A DNA stretch of 64,000 nucleotides from Sepiola atlantica (taxonomy: Eukaryota > Mollusca > Cephalopoda > Sepiida > Sepiolidae): contig CAUVYP010000262.1 in the NCBI GenBank assembly GCA_963556195.1, positions 248,001 through 312,000 of the forward strand, written 5' to 3'. The position numbers and the translations under genes were made by a program. Numbering within the stretch: the stretch's first letter is position 1; each line of letters begins with the position of its first letter. This document shows positions 14,215 through 27,790 of the stretch, piece after piece. Below the pieces are notes generated by a model. The model was given only the letters and a program-made list of their open reading frames with translations. It did not search any database and was not told where the DNA came from.

Positions 14215-16816
14215 TTAGCGCGTTTTAAAGTTGATATCGCTTTTGTTTATAACTTCCACATTTATTCGAATTGTGCAACGAAACTTTGCAGACAGTCGCG
14301 GAGACACATTTTCTACTGAAGTACCAAGTTTCAGAAGTGCAGCTCTTGTACTGCCGGAGATATGTCGATACAAACTTAATACGCAAAACATCAACAAAAT
14401 TTAGCGCGTTTTAAAGTTGATATCGCTTATGATTATAACTTCCACATTTATTCGAATTGTGCAACGAAACTTTGCAGACAGTCGCGGATATGCCTTTACT
14501 AGTGAAGTACCAAGTTTCAGAAGTGCAGCTATAGTACTGCCGGTGATATGTCGATACAAACTGAATACGCAAAACATCAACAAAATTTAGCGCGTTTTAA
14601 AGTTGATATCGCTTTTGTTTATAACTTCCACATTTATTCGAATTGGGCAACGAAACTTTGCAGACAACCGCGGAGACAGATGGTCTACTGAAGTACCAAG
14701 TTTCAGAAGTGCAGCTCTTGTACTGCCGGAGATATGTCGATACTAACTGAATACGCAAAACATCAACAAAATTTAGCGCGTTTTAAAGTTGTTATCGCTT
14801 TTGTTTATAACTTCCACATTTATTCGAATTGTGCAACGACACTTTGCAGACAGTCGCGGATAGGCCCTTTCTAGTGGAGTACAAAGTTTCAGAAGTGCAG
14901 CTCTTGTACTGCCGGAGATATGTCGATACAAACTGAATACGCAAAACATCAAAAAAATTTAGCGCGTTTTAAAGTTGATATCGCTTTTGTTTATAACTTC
15001 CACATTTATTCGAATTGTGCAACGAAACTTTGCAGACAGTCGCGGATAGGCCTTTTCTACTGAAGTACCAAGTTTCAGAAGTGCAGGGGTTGTACTGCCG
15101 GAGATATGTCAGTACAAACTTAATACGCAAAACATCAACACAATTTAGCGCGTTTTAAAGTTGATATCGCTTTTGTTTATAACTTCCACATTTATTCGAA
15201 TTGTGCAACGAAACTTTGCAGACAACCGCGGAGACACATTTACTACTGAAGTACCAAGTTTCAGAAGTGCAGCTCATGTACTGCTGGAGATATGTCGATA
15301 CAAACTGAATACGCAAAACATCAACAAAATTTAGCGCGTTTTAAAGTTGATATCGCTTTTGTTATAACTTCCACATTTATTCGAATTGTGCAACGAAACT
15401 TTGCAGACAGTCGCGGATAGGCCTTTTCCACTGAAGTACCAAGTTTCAGAAGTGCAGCTTTTGTACTGCCGGAGATATTTCGATACAAACTTAATACGCA
15501 AAACATCAACAAAATTTAGCGCGTTTTAAAGTTGATATCGCTTTTGTTTATAACTTCCCCATTTATTCGAATTGTGCGAGGAAACTTTGCAGACAGTCGC
15601 GGAGACACATTTCCTACTGAAGTACCAAGTTTCAGAAATGCAGCTCTAGTACTGCCGGAGATATGTCGATACAAACTGAATACGCAAAACATCAACAACA
15701 TTTAGCGCGTTTTAAAGTTGATATCGCTTTTGTATATAACTTCCACATTTATTCGAATTGTGCAACGAAACTTTGCAGACAGTCACGGATAGGCCTTTAC
15801 TACTGAAGTACCAAGTTTCAGAAGTGCAGCTCTCGTACTGCCGGAGATATGTCGATACAAACTGAATACGCAAAACATCAACAAAATGTAGCGCGTTTTA
15901 AAGTTGATATCGCTTTTGTTTATAACTTCCACATTTATTTGAATTGGGCAACGAAACTTTGCAGACAACCGCGGAGACAAATTTTCTACTGAAGTACCAA
16001 GTTTCAGAAGTGCAGCTCTTGTACTGCGGGAGATATGTCGATACAAACTGAATACGCAAAACATCAACAAAATTTAGCGCGTTTTCAAGTTGATATCGCT
16101 TTTGATTATAACTTCCACATTTATTCGAATTGTGCAACGAAACATTGCAGACAGTCGCGGATAGGCCTTTTCTACTGAAGTACCAAGTCTCAGAAGTGCA
16201 GCTCTTGTACTGCCTGAGATATGTCGATACAAACTTAATACGCAACACATCAACAAAATTTAGCGCGTTTTACAGTTGATATCGCTTTTGATTATAACTT
16301 CCACATTTATTCGAATTGTGCAACGAAACTTTGCAGACAGTCGCGGATAGGCCTTTTCTACTAAAGTACCAAGTTTCAGAAGTGCAGCTCTTGCACTCCC
16401 GAAGATTGGTCGATACAAACTGAATACGCAAAACTTCAACAAAATTTAGCGCGTTTTAAAGTTGATATCGCTTTTGTTTATAACTTCCACATTTATTCGA
16501 ATTGTGCAACGAAACTTTGCAGACAGTCGCGGATAGGCCTTTTCTACTGAAGTACAAGTTTCAGAAGTGCAGCTCTTGTACAGCCGGAGATATGTCGATA
16601 CAAACTTAATACGCAAAACATCAACAAAATTTAGCGCGTTTTACAGTTGATATCGCTTTTGTTTATAACTTCCAAATTTATTCGGATTGTGCAACGAAAC
16701 TTTGCAGACAACCGCAGAGACACATGGGCTACTGAAGTACCAAGTTTCAGAAGTGCAGCTCTTGTACTGCCGGAGATATGTCGATACAAACTGAATACGC
16801 AAAACATCAACAAAAT
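14215..16816. repeat. 14-monomer HOR unit, copy 2 (2602 bp)
   Basis: This is the tandem partner of 11427-14214, lacking one monomer. The same order of variants repeats at an offset of 2602 bp, including the late monomer with TTCCAAATTT, TTCGGATTG and ACATGGGCTACTG (about 14070 and 16672). The array continues at 16817 with a further partial start of the same unit (a damaged copy with GTTTATACC, GTCCCACG and GACATTCGCGG) and then departs from the pattern. Confidence 0.75.
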
Positions 16817-19800
16817 TTAGCGCGTTTTAAAGTTGATATCGCTTTTGTTTATACCTTCCACATTTGTTCGAATTGTCCCACGAAACTTTGCAGACATTCG
16901 CGGAGACACATTTTCTACTGAAGTACCAAGTTTCAGAAGTGCAGCTCTTGTACTGCCAGAGATATGTCGATACAAACTTAATACGCAAAACATCAACAAA
17001 ATTTAACGCGTTTTAAAGTTGATATCGCTTTTGTTTATAACTTCCACATTTATTCGAATTGTGCAACGAAACTTTGCAGACAGTCGCGGATAGGCCTTTA
17101 CTAGTGTAGTACCAAGTTTCAGAAGTGCCGCTCTAGTACTGCCGGCGATATGTCGATACAAACTGAATACGTAAAACATCAACAAAATTTAGCGCGTTTT
17201 AAAGTTGATAGCGCTTTTGTTTATAACTTCCACATTTATTCGAATTGTGCAAGGAAACTTTGCAGACAGTCGCGGATAGGCCTTTTCTACTGAAGTACCA
17301 AGTTTCAGAAGTGCAGCGGTTGTACTGCCGGAGATATGTCAGTACAAACTTTATACGCAAAACATCAACACAATTTAGCGCGTTTTAAAGTTGATATCGC
17401 TTTTGTTTATAACTTCCACATTTATTCGAATTGTGCAACGAAACTTTGCAGACAACCGCCGAGACACATTTACTACTGAAGTACCATATTTCAGAAGTGC
17501 AGCTTTTGTACTGCCGGAGATATGTCGATACAAACTGAATACGCAAAACATCAACAAAATTTAGCGCGTTTTAAAGTTGATATCGCTTTTGTTATAACTT
17601 CCACATTTATTCGAATTGTGCAACGAAACTTTGCAGACAGTCGCGGATATGCCTTTTCCACTGAAGTACCAAGTTTCAGAAGGGCAGCTCTTGTACTGCC
17701 GGAGATATGTCGATACAAACTTAATACGCAAAACATCAACAAAATTTAGCGCGTTTTAAAGTTGATATCGCTTTTGTTTATAACTTCCACATTTATTCGA
17801 ATTGTGCGAGGAAACTTTGCAGACAGTCGCGGAGACACATTTTCTACTGAAGTACCAAGTTTCAGAAGTGCAGCTCTAGTACTGCCGGAGATATGTCGAT
17901 ACAAACTGAATACGCAAAACATCAACAACATTTAGCGCGTTTTAAAGTTGATATCGCTTTTGTTTATAACTTCCACATTTATTCGAATTGTGCAACGAAA
18001 CTTTGCAGACAGTCGCGGATAGGCCTTTACTACTGAAGTACCAAGTTTCAGAAGTGCAGCTTTTGTACTGCGGGAGATATGTCGATACAAACTGAATACG
18101 CAAAACATCAACAAAATTTAGCGCGTTTTAAAGTTGATATCGCTTTTGATTATAACTTCCACATTTATTCGAATTGTGCAACGAAACTTTGCAGACAGTC
18201 GCGGATAGGCCTTTTCTACTGAAGTACCACGTCTCAGAAGTGCAGCTCTTGTACTGCCTGAGATATGTCGATACAAACTTAATACGCAAAACATCAACAA
18301 AATTTAGCGCGTTTTAAAGTTGATATCGCTTTTGTTTATAACTTCCACATTTATTCGAATTGTGCAACTAAACTTTGCAGACGACCGCGGAGACACATTT
18401 TCTACTGAAGTACCAAGTTTCAGAAGTGCAGCTCTTGTACTGCCGGAGATATGTCGATACAAACTGAATACGCAAAACATCAACAAAATTTAGCGCGTTT
18501 TAAAGTTGATATCGCTTTTGTTTATAACTTCCACATTTATTCGAATTGTGCAACGAAACTTTGCAGACAGTCGCGGATAGGCCTTTTCTACTAAAGTACC
18601 AAAGTTCAGAAGTGCAGCCCTTGCACTGCCAAAGATATGTCGATACAAACTGAATACGCAAAACTTCAACAAAATTTAGCGCGTTTTAAAGTTGATATCG
18701 CTTTTGTTTATAACTTCCACATTTATTCGAATTGTGCAACGAAACTTTGCAGACAGTCGCGGATAGGCCTTTTCTACTGAAGTACCAAGTTTCAGAAGTG
18801 CAGATCTTGTACTGCCGGAGATATGTCGATACAAACTTAATACGCAAAACATCAACAAAATTTAGCGCGTTTTACAGTTGATATCGCTTTTGTTTATAAC
18901 TTCCACATTTATTCGGATTGTGCAACGAAACTTTGCAGACCACCGCGGAGACACATTTTCGACTGAAGTACCAAGTTTCAGAAGTGCAGCTCTTGTACTG
19001 CCGGAGATATGTAGATACAAACTGAATACGCAAAACATCAACAAAATTTAGCGCGTTTTAAAGTTGATATCGCTTTTGTTTATAACTTCCACATTTATTC
19101 GGATTGTGCAACGAAACTTTGCAGACAACCGCGGAGACACATTTTCTACTGAAGTACCAAGTTTCAGAAGTGCAGCTTTTGTACTGCCGGAGATATGTCG
19201 ATACAAACTTAATACGCAAAACATCAACAAAATTTAGCGCGTTTTAAAGTTGATATCGCTTATGATTATAACTTCCACATTTATTCGAATTGTGCAACGA
19301 AATTTTGAAGACAGTCGCGATAGGCCTTTTCTACTGAAGTACCAAGTTTCAGAAGTGAAGCTCTAGTACTGGCGGAGATAGGTCGATACAAACTGAATAC
19401 GCAAAACATCAACAAAATTTAGCGCATTTTAAAGTTGATATCGCTTTTGTTTATAACTTCCACATTTATTCGAATTGTGCAACGACACTTTGCAGACAGT
19501 CGCGGATAAACCTTTTCTAGTGGAGTACCAAGTTTCAGAAGTGCAGCTCTAGTACTGCCGGAGATATGTCGATACAAACTGAATACGCAAAACATCAACA
19601 AAATGTAGCGGGTTTTGAAGTTGATATCGCTTTTGTTTATAACTTCCACATTTATTCGAATTGGGCAACGAAACTTTGCAGACAACCGCGGAGACAAATT
19701 TTCTACTGAAGTACCACGTTTCAGAAGTGCAGCTCTTGTACTGCCGGAGATATGTCGATACAAACTGAATACGCAAAACATCAACAAAATTTAGCGCGTT

Positions 19801-20400
19801 TTAAAGTTGATATCGCTTTTGTTATAACTTCCACATTTATTCGAATTGTGCAACGAAACTTTGCAGACAGTCGCGGATAGGCCTTTTCTACTGAAGTACC
19901 AAGTTTCAAAAGTGCAGCGGTAGTACTGCCGGTGATATGTCAGTACAAACTTTATACGCAAAACATCAACACAATTTAGCGCGTTTTAAAGTTGATATCG
20001 CTTTTGTTTATAACTTCCACATTTATTCGAATTGTGCAACGAAACTTTGCAGACAACCGCGGAGACACATTTTCTACTGAAGTACCAAGTTTCAGAAGTG
20101 CAGCTTTTGTACTGCCGGAGATATGTCGATACAAACTGAATACGCAAAACATCAACAAAATTTAGCGCGTTTTAAAGTTGATATCGCTTTTGTTATAACT
20201 TCCACATTTATTCGAATTGTGCAACGAAACTTTGCAGACAGTCGCGAATAGGCCTTTTCCACTGAAGTACCAAGTTTCAGAAGTGCAGCTTTTGTACTGC
20301 CGGAGATATGTCGATACAAACTTAATACGCAAAAAATCAACAAAATTTAGCGCGTTTTAAAATTGATATCGCTTTTGTTTATAACTTCCACATTTATTCG
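16817..20400. repeat. Diverged monomers with partial 14-monomer periodicity
   Basis: Copy-to-copy correspondence is weaker here. The pair around 17338-17742 (GTCAGTACAA with CTTTATACG, then TTTTGTTATAAC with TTTTCCACTG) recurs at 19939-20343, an offset of about 2601 bp (14 monomers). The intervening monomers do not keep the full order seen further left. The stretch also contains a TCGCGATAGG deletion near 19318 and a GCGGGTTTTG variant near 19610. Confidence 0.6.
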
Positions 20401-21276
20401 AATTGTGCCGCGAAACTTTGCAGACAGTCGCGGATAGGCCTTTTCTACTGAAGTACCAAGTTTAAGATATGCAGCTCTTGCACTGCCGGATATATGTACA
20501 TACAAACTGAATACGCAAAACTGCAACAAAATTTAGCGCGTTTTAAAGTTGATATCGCTTTTGTTTATAACTTCCACATTTATTCGAATTGTGCAAGGAA
20601 ACTTAGCAGACAGTCGCGGATAGGCCTTTTCTACTGAAGTACCAAGTTTCAGAAGTGCAGCTCTTGTACTGCCGGAGATATGTCAATACAAACTTAATAC
20701 GCAAAACATCAACAAAATTTAGCGCGTTTTAAAGTTGATATCGCTTTTGTTTATAACTTCCACATTTATTCGAATTGTGCAACGAAACTTTGCAGACAAC
20801 CGCGGAGACACATTTCCTACTGAAGTACCAAGTTTCAGAAGTGCAGCTTTTGTACTGCCGGAGATATGTCGATACAAACTGAATACGTAAAACATCAACA
20901 AAATTTAGCGCGTTTTAAAGTTGATATCGCTTTTGTTTATAACTTCCACATTTGTTCGAATTGTGCAACGAAACTTTGCAGACAGTCGCGGATAGGCCTT
21001 TTCTTGTGAAGTACCAAGTTTCAGAACTGCAGCTCTTGTACTGCCGGAGATATGTCGATACAAACTGAATACGCAAAACATCAAAAAAATTTAGCGCGTT
21101 TTAAAGTTGATATCGCTTTTGTTTATAACATCCACATTTATTCGAATTGTGCAACGAAACTTTGCAGACAGTCGCGGATAGGCCTTTTCTAGTGAAGTAC
21201 CAAGTTTCAGAAGTGCAGCTCTTGTACTGCCGGAGATATGTTGATACAAACTTAATACGCAAAACATCAACAAAAT

Positions 21277-21834
21277 TTAGCGCGTTTTAAAGTTGATATC
21301 GCTTTTGTATATAACTTCCACATTTATTCGAATTGTGCAACGAAACTTTGCAGACAACACCGGAGACAGATTTTCTACTGAAGTACCAAGTTTCAGAAGT
21401 GCAGCTCTTGTACTGCCGGAGATATGTCGATACAAACTGAATACGCAAAACATCAACAAAATTTAGCGCGTTTTAAAGTTGATATCGCTTTTGTTTATAA
21501 CTTCCACATTTGTTCGAATTGTGCAACGAAACTTTGCAGACAGTCGCGGATAGGCCTTTTCAAGTTAAGTACCAAGTTTCAGAAGTGCAGCTCTAGTACT
21601 GCCGGAGATATGTCGATACAAACTGAATACGCAAAACATCAACAAAATTTAGCGCGTTTTAAAGTTGATATCGCTTTTGTTTATAACTTCCACATTTATT
21701 CGAATTGTGCAACGAAACTTTACAGACAGTCGCGGAGACACATTTTCTACTGAAGTACCAAGTTTCAGAAGTGCAGCTCTTGTACTGCCGGAGATATGTT
21801 GATACAAACTTAATACGCAAAACATCAACAAAAT
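21277..21834. repeat. Three-monomer tandem duplication, copy 1
   Basis: This block of 558 bp (3 x 186) is followed directly by a near-identical block. Shared markers are GTATATAAC with GAGACAGATTTTC, then CATTTGTTCG with TTTTCAAGTTAAG. Copy 1 has the private change CAACACCGGAGAC near 21355 where copy 2 reads CAACCGCGGAGAC. Confidence 0.8.
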
Positions 21835-22392
21835 TTAGCGCGTTTTAAAGTTGATATCGCTTTTGTATATAACTTCCACATTTATTCGAATTGTGCAACG
21901 AAACTTTGCAGACAACCGCGGAGACAGATTTTCTACTGAAGTACCAAGTTTCAGAAGTGCAGCTCTTGTACTGCCGGAGATATGTCGATACAAACTGAAT
22001 ACGCAAAACATCAACAAAATTTAGCGCGTTTTAAAGTTGATATCGCTTTTGTTTATAACTTCCACATTTGTTCGAATTGTGCAACGAAACTTTGCAGACA
22101 GTCGCGGATAGGCCTTTTCAAGTTAAGTACCAAGTTTCAGAAGTGCAGCTCTAGTACTGCCGGAGATATGTCGTTACAAACTGAATACGCAAAACATCAA
22201 CAAAATTTAGCGCGTTTTAAAGTTGATATCGCTTTTGTTTATAACTTCCACATTTATTCGAATTGTGCAACGAAACTTTGCAGACAGTCGCGGATAGGCC
22301 TTTTCTAGTGAAGTACAAAGTTTCAGAAGTACCGCTCTAGTACTGCCGGAGATATGCCGATACAAACTGAATACGTAAAACATCAACAAAAT
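21835..22392. repeat. Three-monomer tandem duplication, copy 2
   Basis: This is the partner of 21277-21834 at an offset of 558 bp. The first two monomers match closely. The third differs (GTCGTTACAAAC near 22171, AGTACAAAG and GTACCGCTC near 22313-22335), so the right breakpoint probably lies in or before the third monomer. Confidence 0.7.
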
Positions 22393-23322
22393 TTAGCGCG
22401 TTTTAAAGTTGATATCGCTTTTGTTTATGACTTCCACATTTATTCGAATTCTGCGACGAAACTTTGCAGACAGTCGCGGATAGGCCTTTTCTAGTGAAGT
22501 ACCAAGTTTCAGAAGTGCAGCTCTAGTACTGCCGGAGATATGTCGATACAAACTGAATACGCAAAACATCAACAAAATTTAGCGCGTTTTAAAGTTGATA
22601 TCGCTTTTGTTTATAACTTCCACATTTGTTCGAATTGTGCAACGAAACTTTGCAGACAGTCGCGGAGACACATTTTCTACTGAAGTACCAAGTTTCAGAA
22701 GTGCAGCTCTAGTACTGCCGGAGATATGCCGATACAAACTTAATACGTAAAACATCAACAAAATTGAGCGCGTTTAAAAGTTGATATCGCTTTTGTTTAT
22801 AACTTCCACATTTATTCGAATTGTGCAACGAAACTTTGCAGACAGTCGCGGAGACACATTTTCTACTGCGGTACCAAGTTTCAGAAGTGCAGCTCTTGTA
22901 CTGCCGGAGATATGTCGATACAAACTTAATACGCAAAACATCAACAAAATTTAGCGCGTTTTAAAGTTGATATCGCTTATGATTATAACTTCCACATTTA
23001 TTCGAATTGTGCAACGATACTTTGCAGACAGTCGCGGAGACACATTTTCTACTGAAGTACCAAGTTTCAGAAGTGCAGCTCTTGTACTGCCGGAGATATG
23101 TCGATACAAACTTTATACGCAAAACATCAACAAAATTTAGCGCGTTTTAAAGTTGATATCGCTTTTGTTTATAACTTCCACATTTGTTCGAATTGTGCAA
23201 CGAAACTTTGCAGACAGTCGCGGAGACACATTTTCTACTGAAGTACCAAGTTTCAGAAGTGCAGCTCTTGTACTGCCGGAGATATGTCGATACAAACTTA
23301 ATACGCAAAACATCAACAAAAT

Positions 23323-24439
23323 TTAGCGCGTTTTAAAGTTGATATCGCTTTTGTTTATAACTTCCACATTTGTTCGAATTGTGCAACGAAACTTTGCAGA
23401 CAGTCGCGGATAGGCCTTTTCTAGTGAAGTACCAAGTGTCAGAAGTGCAGCTCTAGTACTGCCGGAGATATGTCGATACAAACTGAATACGCAAAACATC
23501 AAAAAAATTTAGCGCGTTTTAAAGTTGATATCGCTTTTGTTTATAACTTCCACATTTATTCGAATTGTGCAACGAAACTTTGCAGACAGTCGCGGATAGG
23601 CCTTTTCTAGTGAAGTACCAAGTTTCAGAAGTGCAGCTCTAGTACTGCCGGAGATATGCCGATACAAACTGAATACGTAAAACATCAACAAAATTGAGCG
23701 CGTTTTAAAGTTGATATCGCTTTTGTTTATAACTTCCACATTTATTCGAATTGTGCAACGAAACTTTGCAGACAGTCGCGGAGACACATTTTCTACTGAA
23801 GTACCAAGTTTTAGAAGTGCAGCTCTTGTACTGCCGGAGATATGTCGATACAAACTTAATACGCAAAACATCAACAAAATTTAGCGCGTTTTAAAGTTGA
23901 TATCGCTTTTGTTTATAACTTCCACATTTGTTCGAATTGTGCAAGGAAACTTTGCAGACAGTCGCGGATAGGCCTTTTCTAGTGAAGTACCAAGTTTCAG
24001 AAGTGCAGCTCTAGTACTGCCGGAGATATGTCGATACAAACTGAATACGCAAAACATCAAAAAAATTTAGCGCGTTTTAAAGTTGATATCGCTTTTGTTT
24101 ATAACTTCCACATTTATTCGAATTGTGCAACGAAACTTTGCAGACAGTCGCGGATAGGCCTTTTCTAGTGAAGTCCCAAGTTTCAGAAGTGCAGCTCTTG
24201 TACTGCCGGAGATATGCCGATACAAACTGAATACGTAAAACATCAACAAAATTGAGCGCGTTTTAAAGTTGATATCGCTTTTGTTTATAACTTCCACATT
24301 TATTCGAATTGTGCAACGAAACTTTGCAGACAGTCGCAGAGACACATTTTCTACTGAAGTACCAAGTTTCAGAAGTGCAGCTCTAGTACTGCCGGAGATA
24401 TGCCGATACAAACTGAATACGTAAAACATCAACAAGAAT
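23323..24439. repeat. Trimer module repeated twice
   Basis: A three-monomer module runs from 23323 to 23880 and again from 23881 to 24439. Its first monomer has CATTTGTTCG and TAGGCC and ends with CATCAAAAAAATTTAG. Its second ends ATATGCCGATAC and ATACGTAAAAC. Its third begins TTGAGCGCG, a change that removes a minus-strand stop codon present in other monomers. Similar modules recur near 27975-28532, 31509-32066, 49923-50480, 51598-52155, 52342-52899 and 54574-55131, so this trimer is a common building block of the right domain. Confidence 0.7.
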
Positions 24440-24455
24440 TAAGCGCGTTTAAAAG
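24431..24455. repeat. Variant monomer junction with +1 base (AAGAATTAAGCG)
   Basis: The usual AAAATTTAGCGCGTTTTAAAG junction is replaced by a form with AAGAATTAAGCG and GTTTAAAAG, one base longer. The same form occurs at 24990-25014, 27232-27256 and 51031-51055, and each occurrence shifts the 186-bp register by +1. A possible intermediate (TTGAGCGCGTTTAAAAG) is seen at about 22763. Confidence 0.8.
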
Positions 24456-24999
24456 TTGATATCGCTTTTGTTTATAACTTCCACATTTATTCGAATTGTG
24501 CAACGAAACTTTGCAGACAGTCGCGGAGACACATTTTCTACGGAAGTACCAAGTTTCAGAAGTGCAGCTCTTGTACTGCCGGAGATATGTCGATACAAAC
24601 TTAATACGCAAAACATCAACAAAATTTAGCGCGTTTTAAAGTTGATATCGCTTTTGTTTATAACTTCCACATTTATTCGAATTGTGCAACGACACTTTGC
24701 AGACAGTCGCGGATAGGCCTTTTCTAGTGAAGTACCAAGGTTCAGAAGTGCAGCTCTAGTACTGCCGGAGATATGTCGATACAAACTGAATACGCAAAAC
24801 ATCAACAAAATTTAGCGCGTTTTAAAGTTGATATCGCTTTTGTTTATAACTTCCACATTTGTTCGAATTGTGCAACGAAACTTTGCAGACAGTCGCGGAG
24901 ACACATTTTCTACTGAAGTACCAAGTTTCAGAAGTGCAGCTCTAGTACTGCCGGAGATATGCCGATACAAACTGAATACGTAAAACATCAACAAGAATT

Positions 25000-27790
25000 A
25001 AGCGCGTTTAAAAGTTGATATCGCTTTTGTTTATAACTTCCACATTTATTCGAATTGTGCAACGAAACTTTGCAGACAGTCGCGGATCGGCCTTTTCTAG
25101 TGAAGTACCAAGTTTCAGAAGAGAAGCTCTAGTACTGCCGGAGATATGTCGATACAAACTGAATACGCAAAACATCAAAAAAATTTAGCGCGTTTTAAAG
25201 TTGATATCGCTTTTGTTTATAACTTTCACATTTATTCGAATTGTGCAACGAATCTTTGCAGACAGTCGCGGATAGGCCTTTCTAGTGAAGTACCAAGTTT
25301 CAGAAGTGCAGCTCTAGTATTTCCGGAGATATGCCGATACAAACTGAATACGTAAAACATCAACAAAATTTAGCGCGTTTTAAAGTTGATATCGCTTTTG
25401 TTTATGACTTCCATATTTATTCGAATTGTGCAACGAAACTTTGCAGACAGTCGCGGAGACACATTTACTACTGAACTACCAAGTTTCAGAAGTGCAGCTC
25501 TTGTACTGCCGGAGATATGTCGATACAAACTTAATACGCAAAACATCAACAAAATTTAGCGCGTTTTAAAGTTGATATCGCTTTTGTTTATAACTTCCAC
25601 ATTTGTTCGAATTGTGCAACGAAACTTTGCAGACAGTCGCGGATAGGCCTTTTCTAGTGAAGTACCAAGTTTCAGAAGTGCAGCTCTAGTACTGCCGGAG
25701 ATATGTCGATACAAACTGAATACGCAAAACATCAACAAAATTTAGCGCGTTTTAAAGTTGATATCGCTTTTGTTTATAACTTCCACATTTATTCGAATTG
25801 TGCAACGAAACTTTGCAGACAGTCGCGGATAGGCCTTTTCTACTGAAGTACCAAGTTTCAGAAGTGCAGCTCTAGTACTGCCGGAGATATGCCGATACAA
25901 ACTGAATACGTAAAACATCAACAAAATTTAGCGCGTTTTCAAGTTTATATCGCTTTTGTTTATAACTTCCACATTTATACGAATTGTGCAACGAAACTTT
26001 GCAGACAGTCGCTAAGACACCTTTTCTACTGAAGTACCAAGTTTCAGAAGTGCAGCTCTTGTACTGCCGGAGATATGTCGATACAAACTTAATACGCAAA
26101 ACATCAACAAAATTTAGCGCGTTTTAAAGTTGATATCGCTTTTGATTATAACTTCCACATTTATTCGAATTGTGCAACGAAACTTTGCAGACAGTCGCCG
26201 ATAGGCCTTTTCTAGTGAAGTACCAAGTTTCAGAAGTGCAGCTCTAGTACTGCCGGAGATCTCCCGATACAAACTGAATACGCAAAACATCAAAAAAATT
26301 TAGCGCGTTTTAAAGTTGATATCGCTTTTGTTTATAACTTCCACATTTATTCGAATTGTGCAACGAAACTTTGCAGACAGTCGCGGATAGGCCTTTTCTA
26401 GTGAAGTACCAAGTTTCAGAAGTGCAGCTCTTGTACTGCCGGAGATATGCCGATACAAACTGAATACGTAAAACATCAACAAAATTGAGCGCGTTTTAAA
26501 GTTGATATCGCTTTTGTTTATAACTTCCACATTTATTCGAATTGTGCAACGAAACTTTGCAGACAGTCGCAGAGACACATTTTCCACTGAAGTACCAAGT
26601 TTCAGAAGTGCAGCTCTTGTACTGCCGGAGATATGTCGATACAAACTTAATACGCAAAACATCAACAAAATTTAGCGCGTTTTAAAGTTGATATCGCTTA
26701 TGATTATAACTTCCACATTTATTCGAATTGTGCAACGAAACTTTGCAGACAGTCGCGGAGACACATTTTCTACGGAAGTACCAAGTTTCAGAAGTGCAGC
26801 TCTTGTACTGCCGGAGATATGTCGATACAAACTTAATACGCAAAACATCAACAAAATTTAGCGCGTTTTAAAGTTGATATCGCTTTTGTTTATAACTTCC
26901 ACATTTATTCGAATTGTGCAACGAAACTTTGCAGACAGTCGCGGATAGGCCTTTTCTAGTGAAGTACCAAGTTTCAGAAGTGCAGCTCTTGTACTGCCGG
27001 AGATATGTCGATACAAACTGAATACGCAAAACATCAACAAAATTTAGCGCGTTTTAAAGTTGATATCGCTTTTGTTTATAAGTTCCACATTTGTTCGAAT
27101 TGTGCAACGAAACTTTGCAGACAGTCGCGGAGACACATTTTCTACTGAAGTACCAAGTTTCAGAGGTGCAGCTCTCGTACTGCCGGAGATATGCCGATAC
27201 AAACTGAATACGTAAAACATCAACAAGAATTAAGCGCGTTTAAAAGTTGATATCGCTTTTGTTTATAACTTCCACATTTATTCGAATTGTGCAACGAAAC
27301 TTTGCAGACAGTCGCGGAGACACATTTTCTACTGAAGTACCAAGTTTCAGAAGTGCAGCTCTTGTACTGCCGGAGATATGTCGATACAAACTTAATACGC
27401 AAAACATCAACAAAATTTAGCGCGTTTTAAAGTTGATATCGCTTATGATTATAACTTCCACATTTATTCGAATTGTGCAACGAAACTTTGCAGACAGTCG
27501 CGGAGACACATTTTCTACTGAAGTACCAAGTTTCAGAAGTGCAGCTCTTGTACTGCCGGAGATATGTCGATACAAACTTAATACGCAAAACATCAACAAA
27601 ATTTAGCGCGTTTTAAAGTTGATATCGCTTTTGTTTATAACTTCCACATTTGTTCGAATTTTGCAACGAAACTTTGCAGACAGTCGCGGAGACACATTTT
27701 CTACTGAAGTACCAAGTTTCAGAAGTGCAGCTCTTGTACTGCCGGAGATATGTCGATACAAACTTAATACGCAAAACATCAACAAAATTT
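25000..27790. repeat. Segment of about 2.8 kb, copied 23.8 kb away (left copy)
   Basis: The order of diagnostic monomers here matches 48810-51600 at a constant offset of 23809 bp (128 x 186 + 1). Shared markers are TCGGATCGGCC with AGAAGAGAAGC, TTTCACATTT, GTATTTCCGGAG, TTATGACTTCCATATTT, TCGCTAAGACACC, the first GATCTCCC, TTGAGCGCG with GTCGCAGAG, and the +1 AAGAATTAAG junction followed by a GATATCGCTTATG monomer. Confidence 0.7.

Larger units (their letters stand above)
1..20400. repeat. Left domain: diverged, indel-rich satellite
   Basis: Monomers here differ from one another more than those to the right, and many carry small indels. Shared markers include a one-base deletion giving TTTTGTTATAAC (near 128, 3655, 5331, 7930, 9970, 12759, 15359, 17588, 19819 and 20191). 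A two-base deletion gives AGAAGTCGCTC (near 31, 3559 and 9876), and another gives AAGATCGTCG (near 2656 and 8971). A one-base deletion gives AAGTACAAGT (near 6521, 13950 and 16552). The variant GTCAGTACAA is at 1361, 5077, 7679, 12506, 15108, 17338 and 19939. I did not see these markers right of about 20.4 kb. The right edge is a transition, not a sharp break. Confidence 0.8.
20400..22760. repeat. Transition zone between the two satellite domains
   Basis: The last left-domain markers are at 19939 (GTCAGTACAA) and 20191 (TTTTGTTATAAC). The first right-domain marker, the TTGAGCGCG monomer start, is at about 22763. Monomers between them are of mixed type. They include an odd copy at 20347-20529 with several private substitutions (GTGCCGCGAAAC, TTTAAGATATGC and TATATGTACATAC), and the trimer duplication at 21277-22392. 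From about 20.7 kb the spacing is already close to exact 186-bp phasing. Confidence 0.6.
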
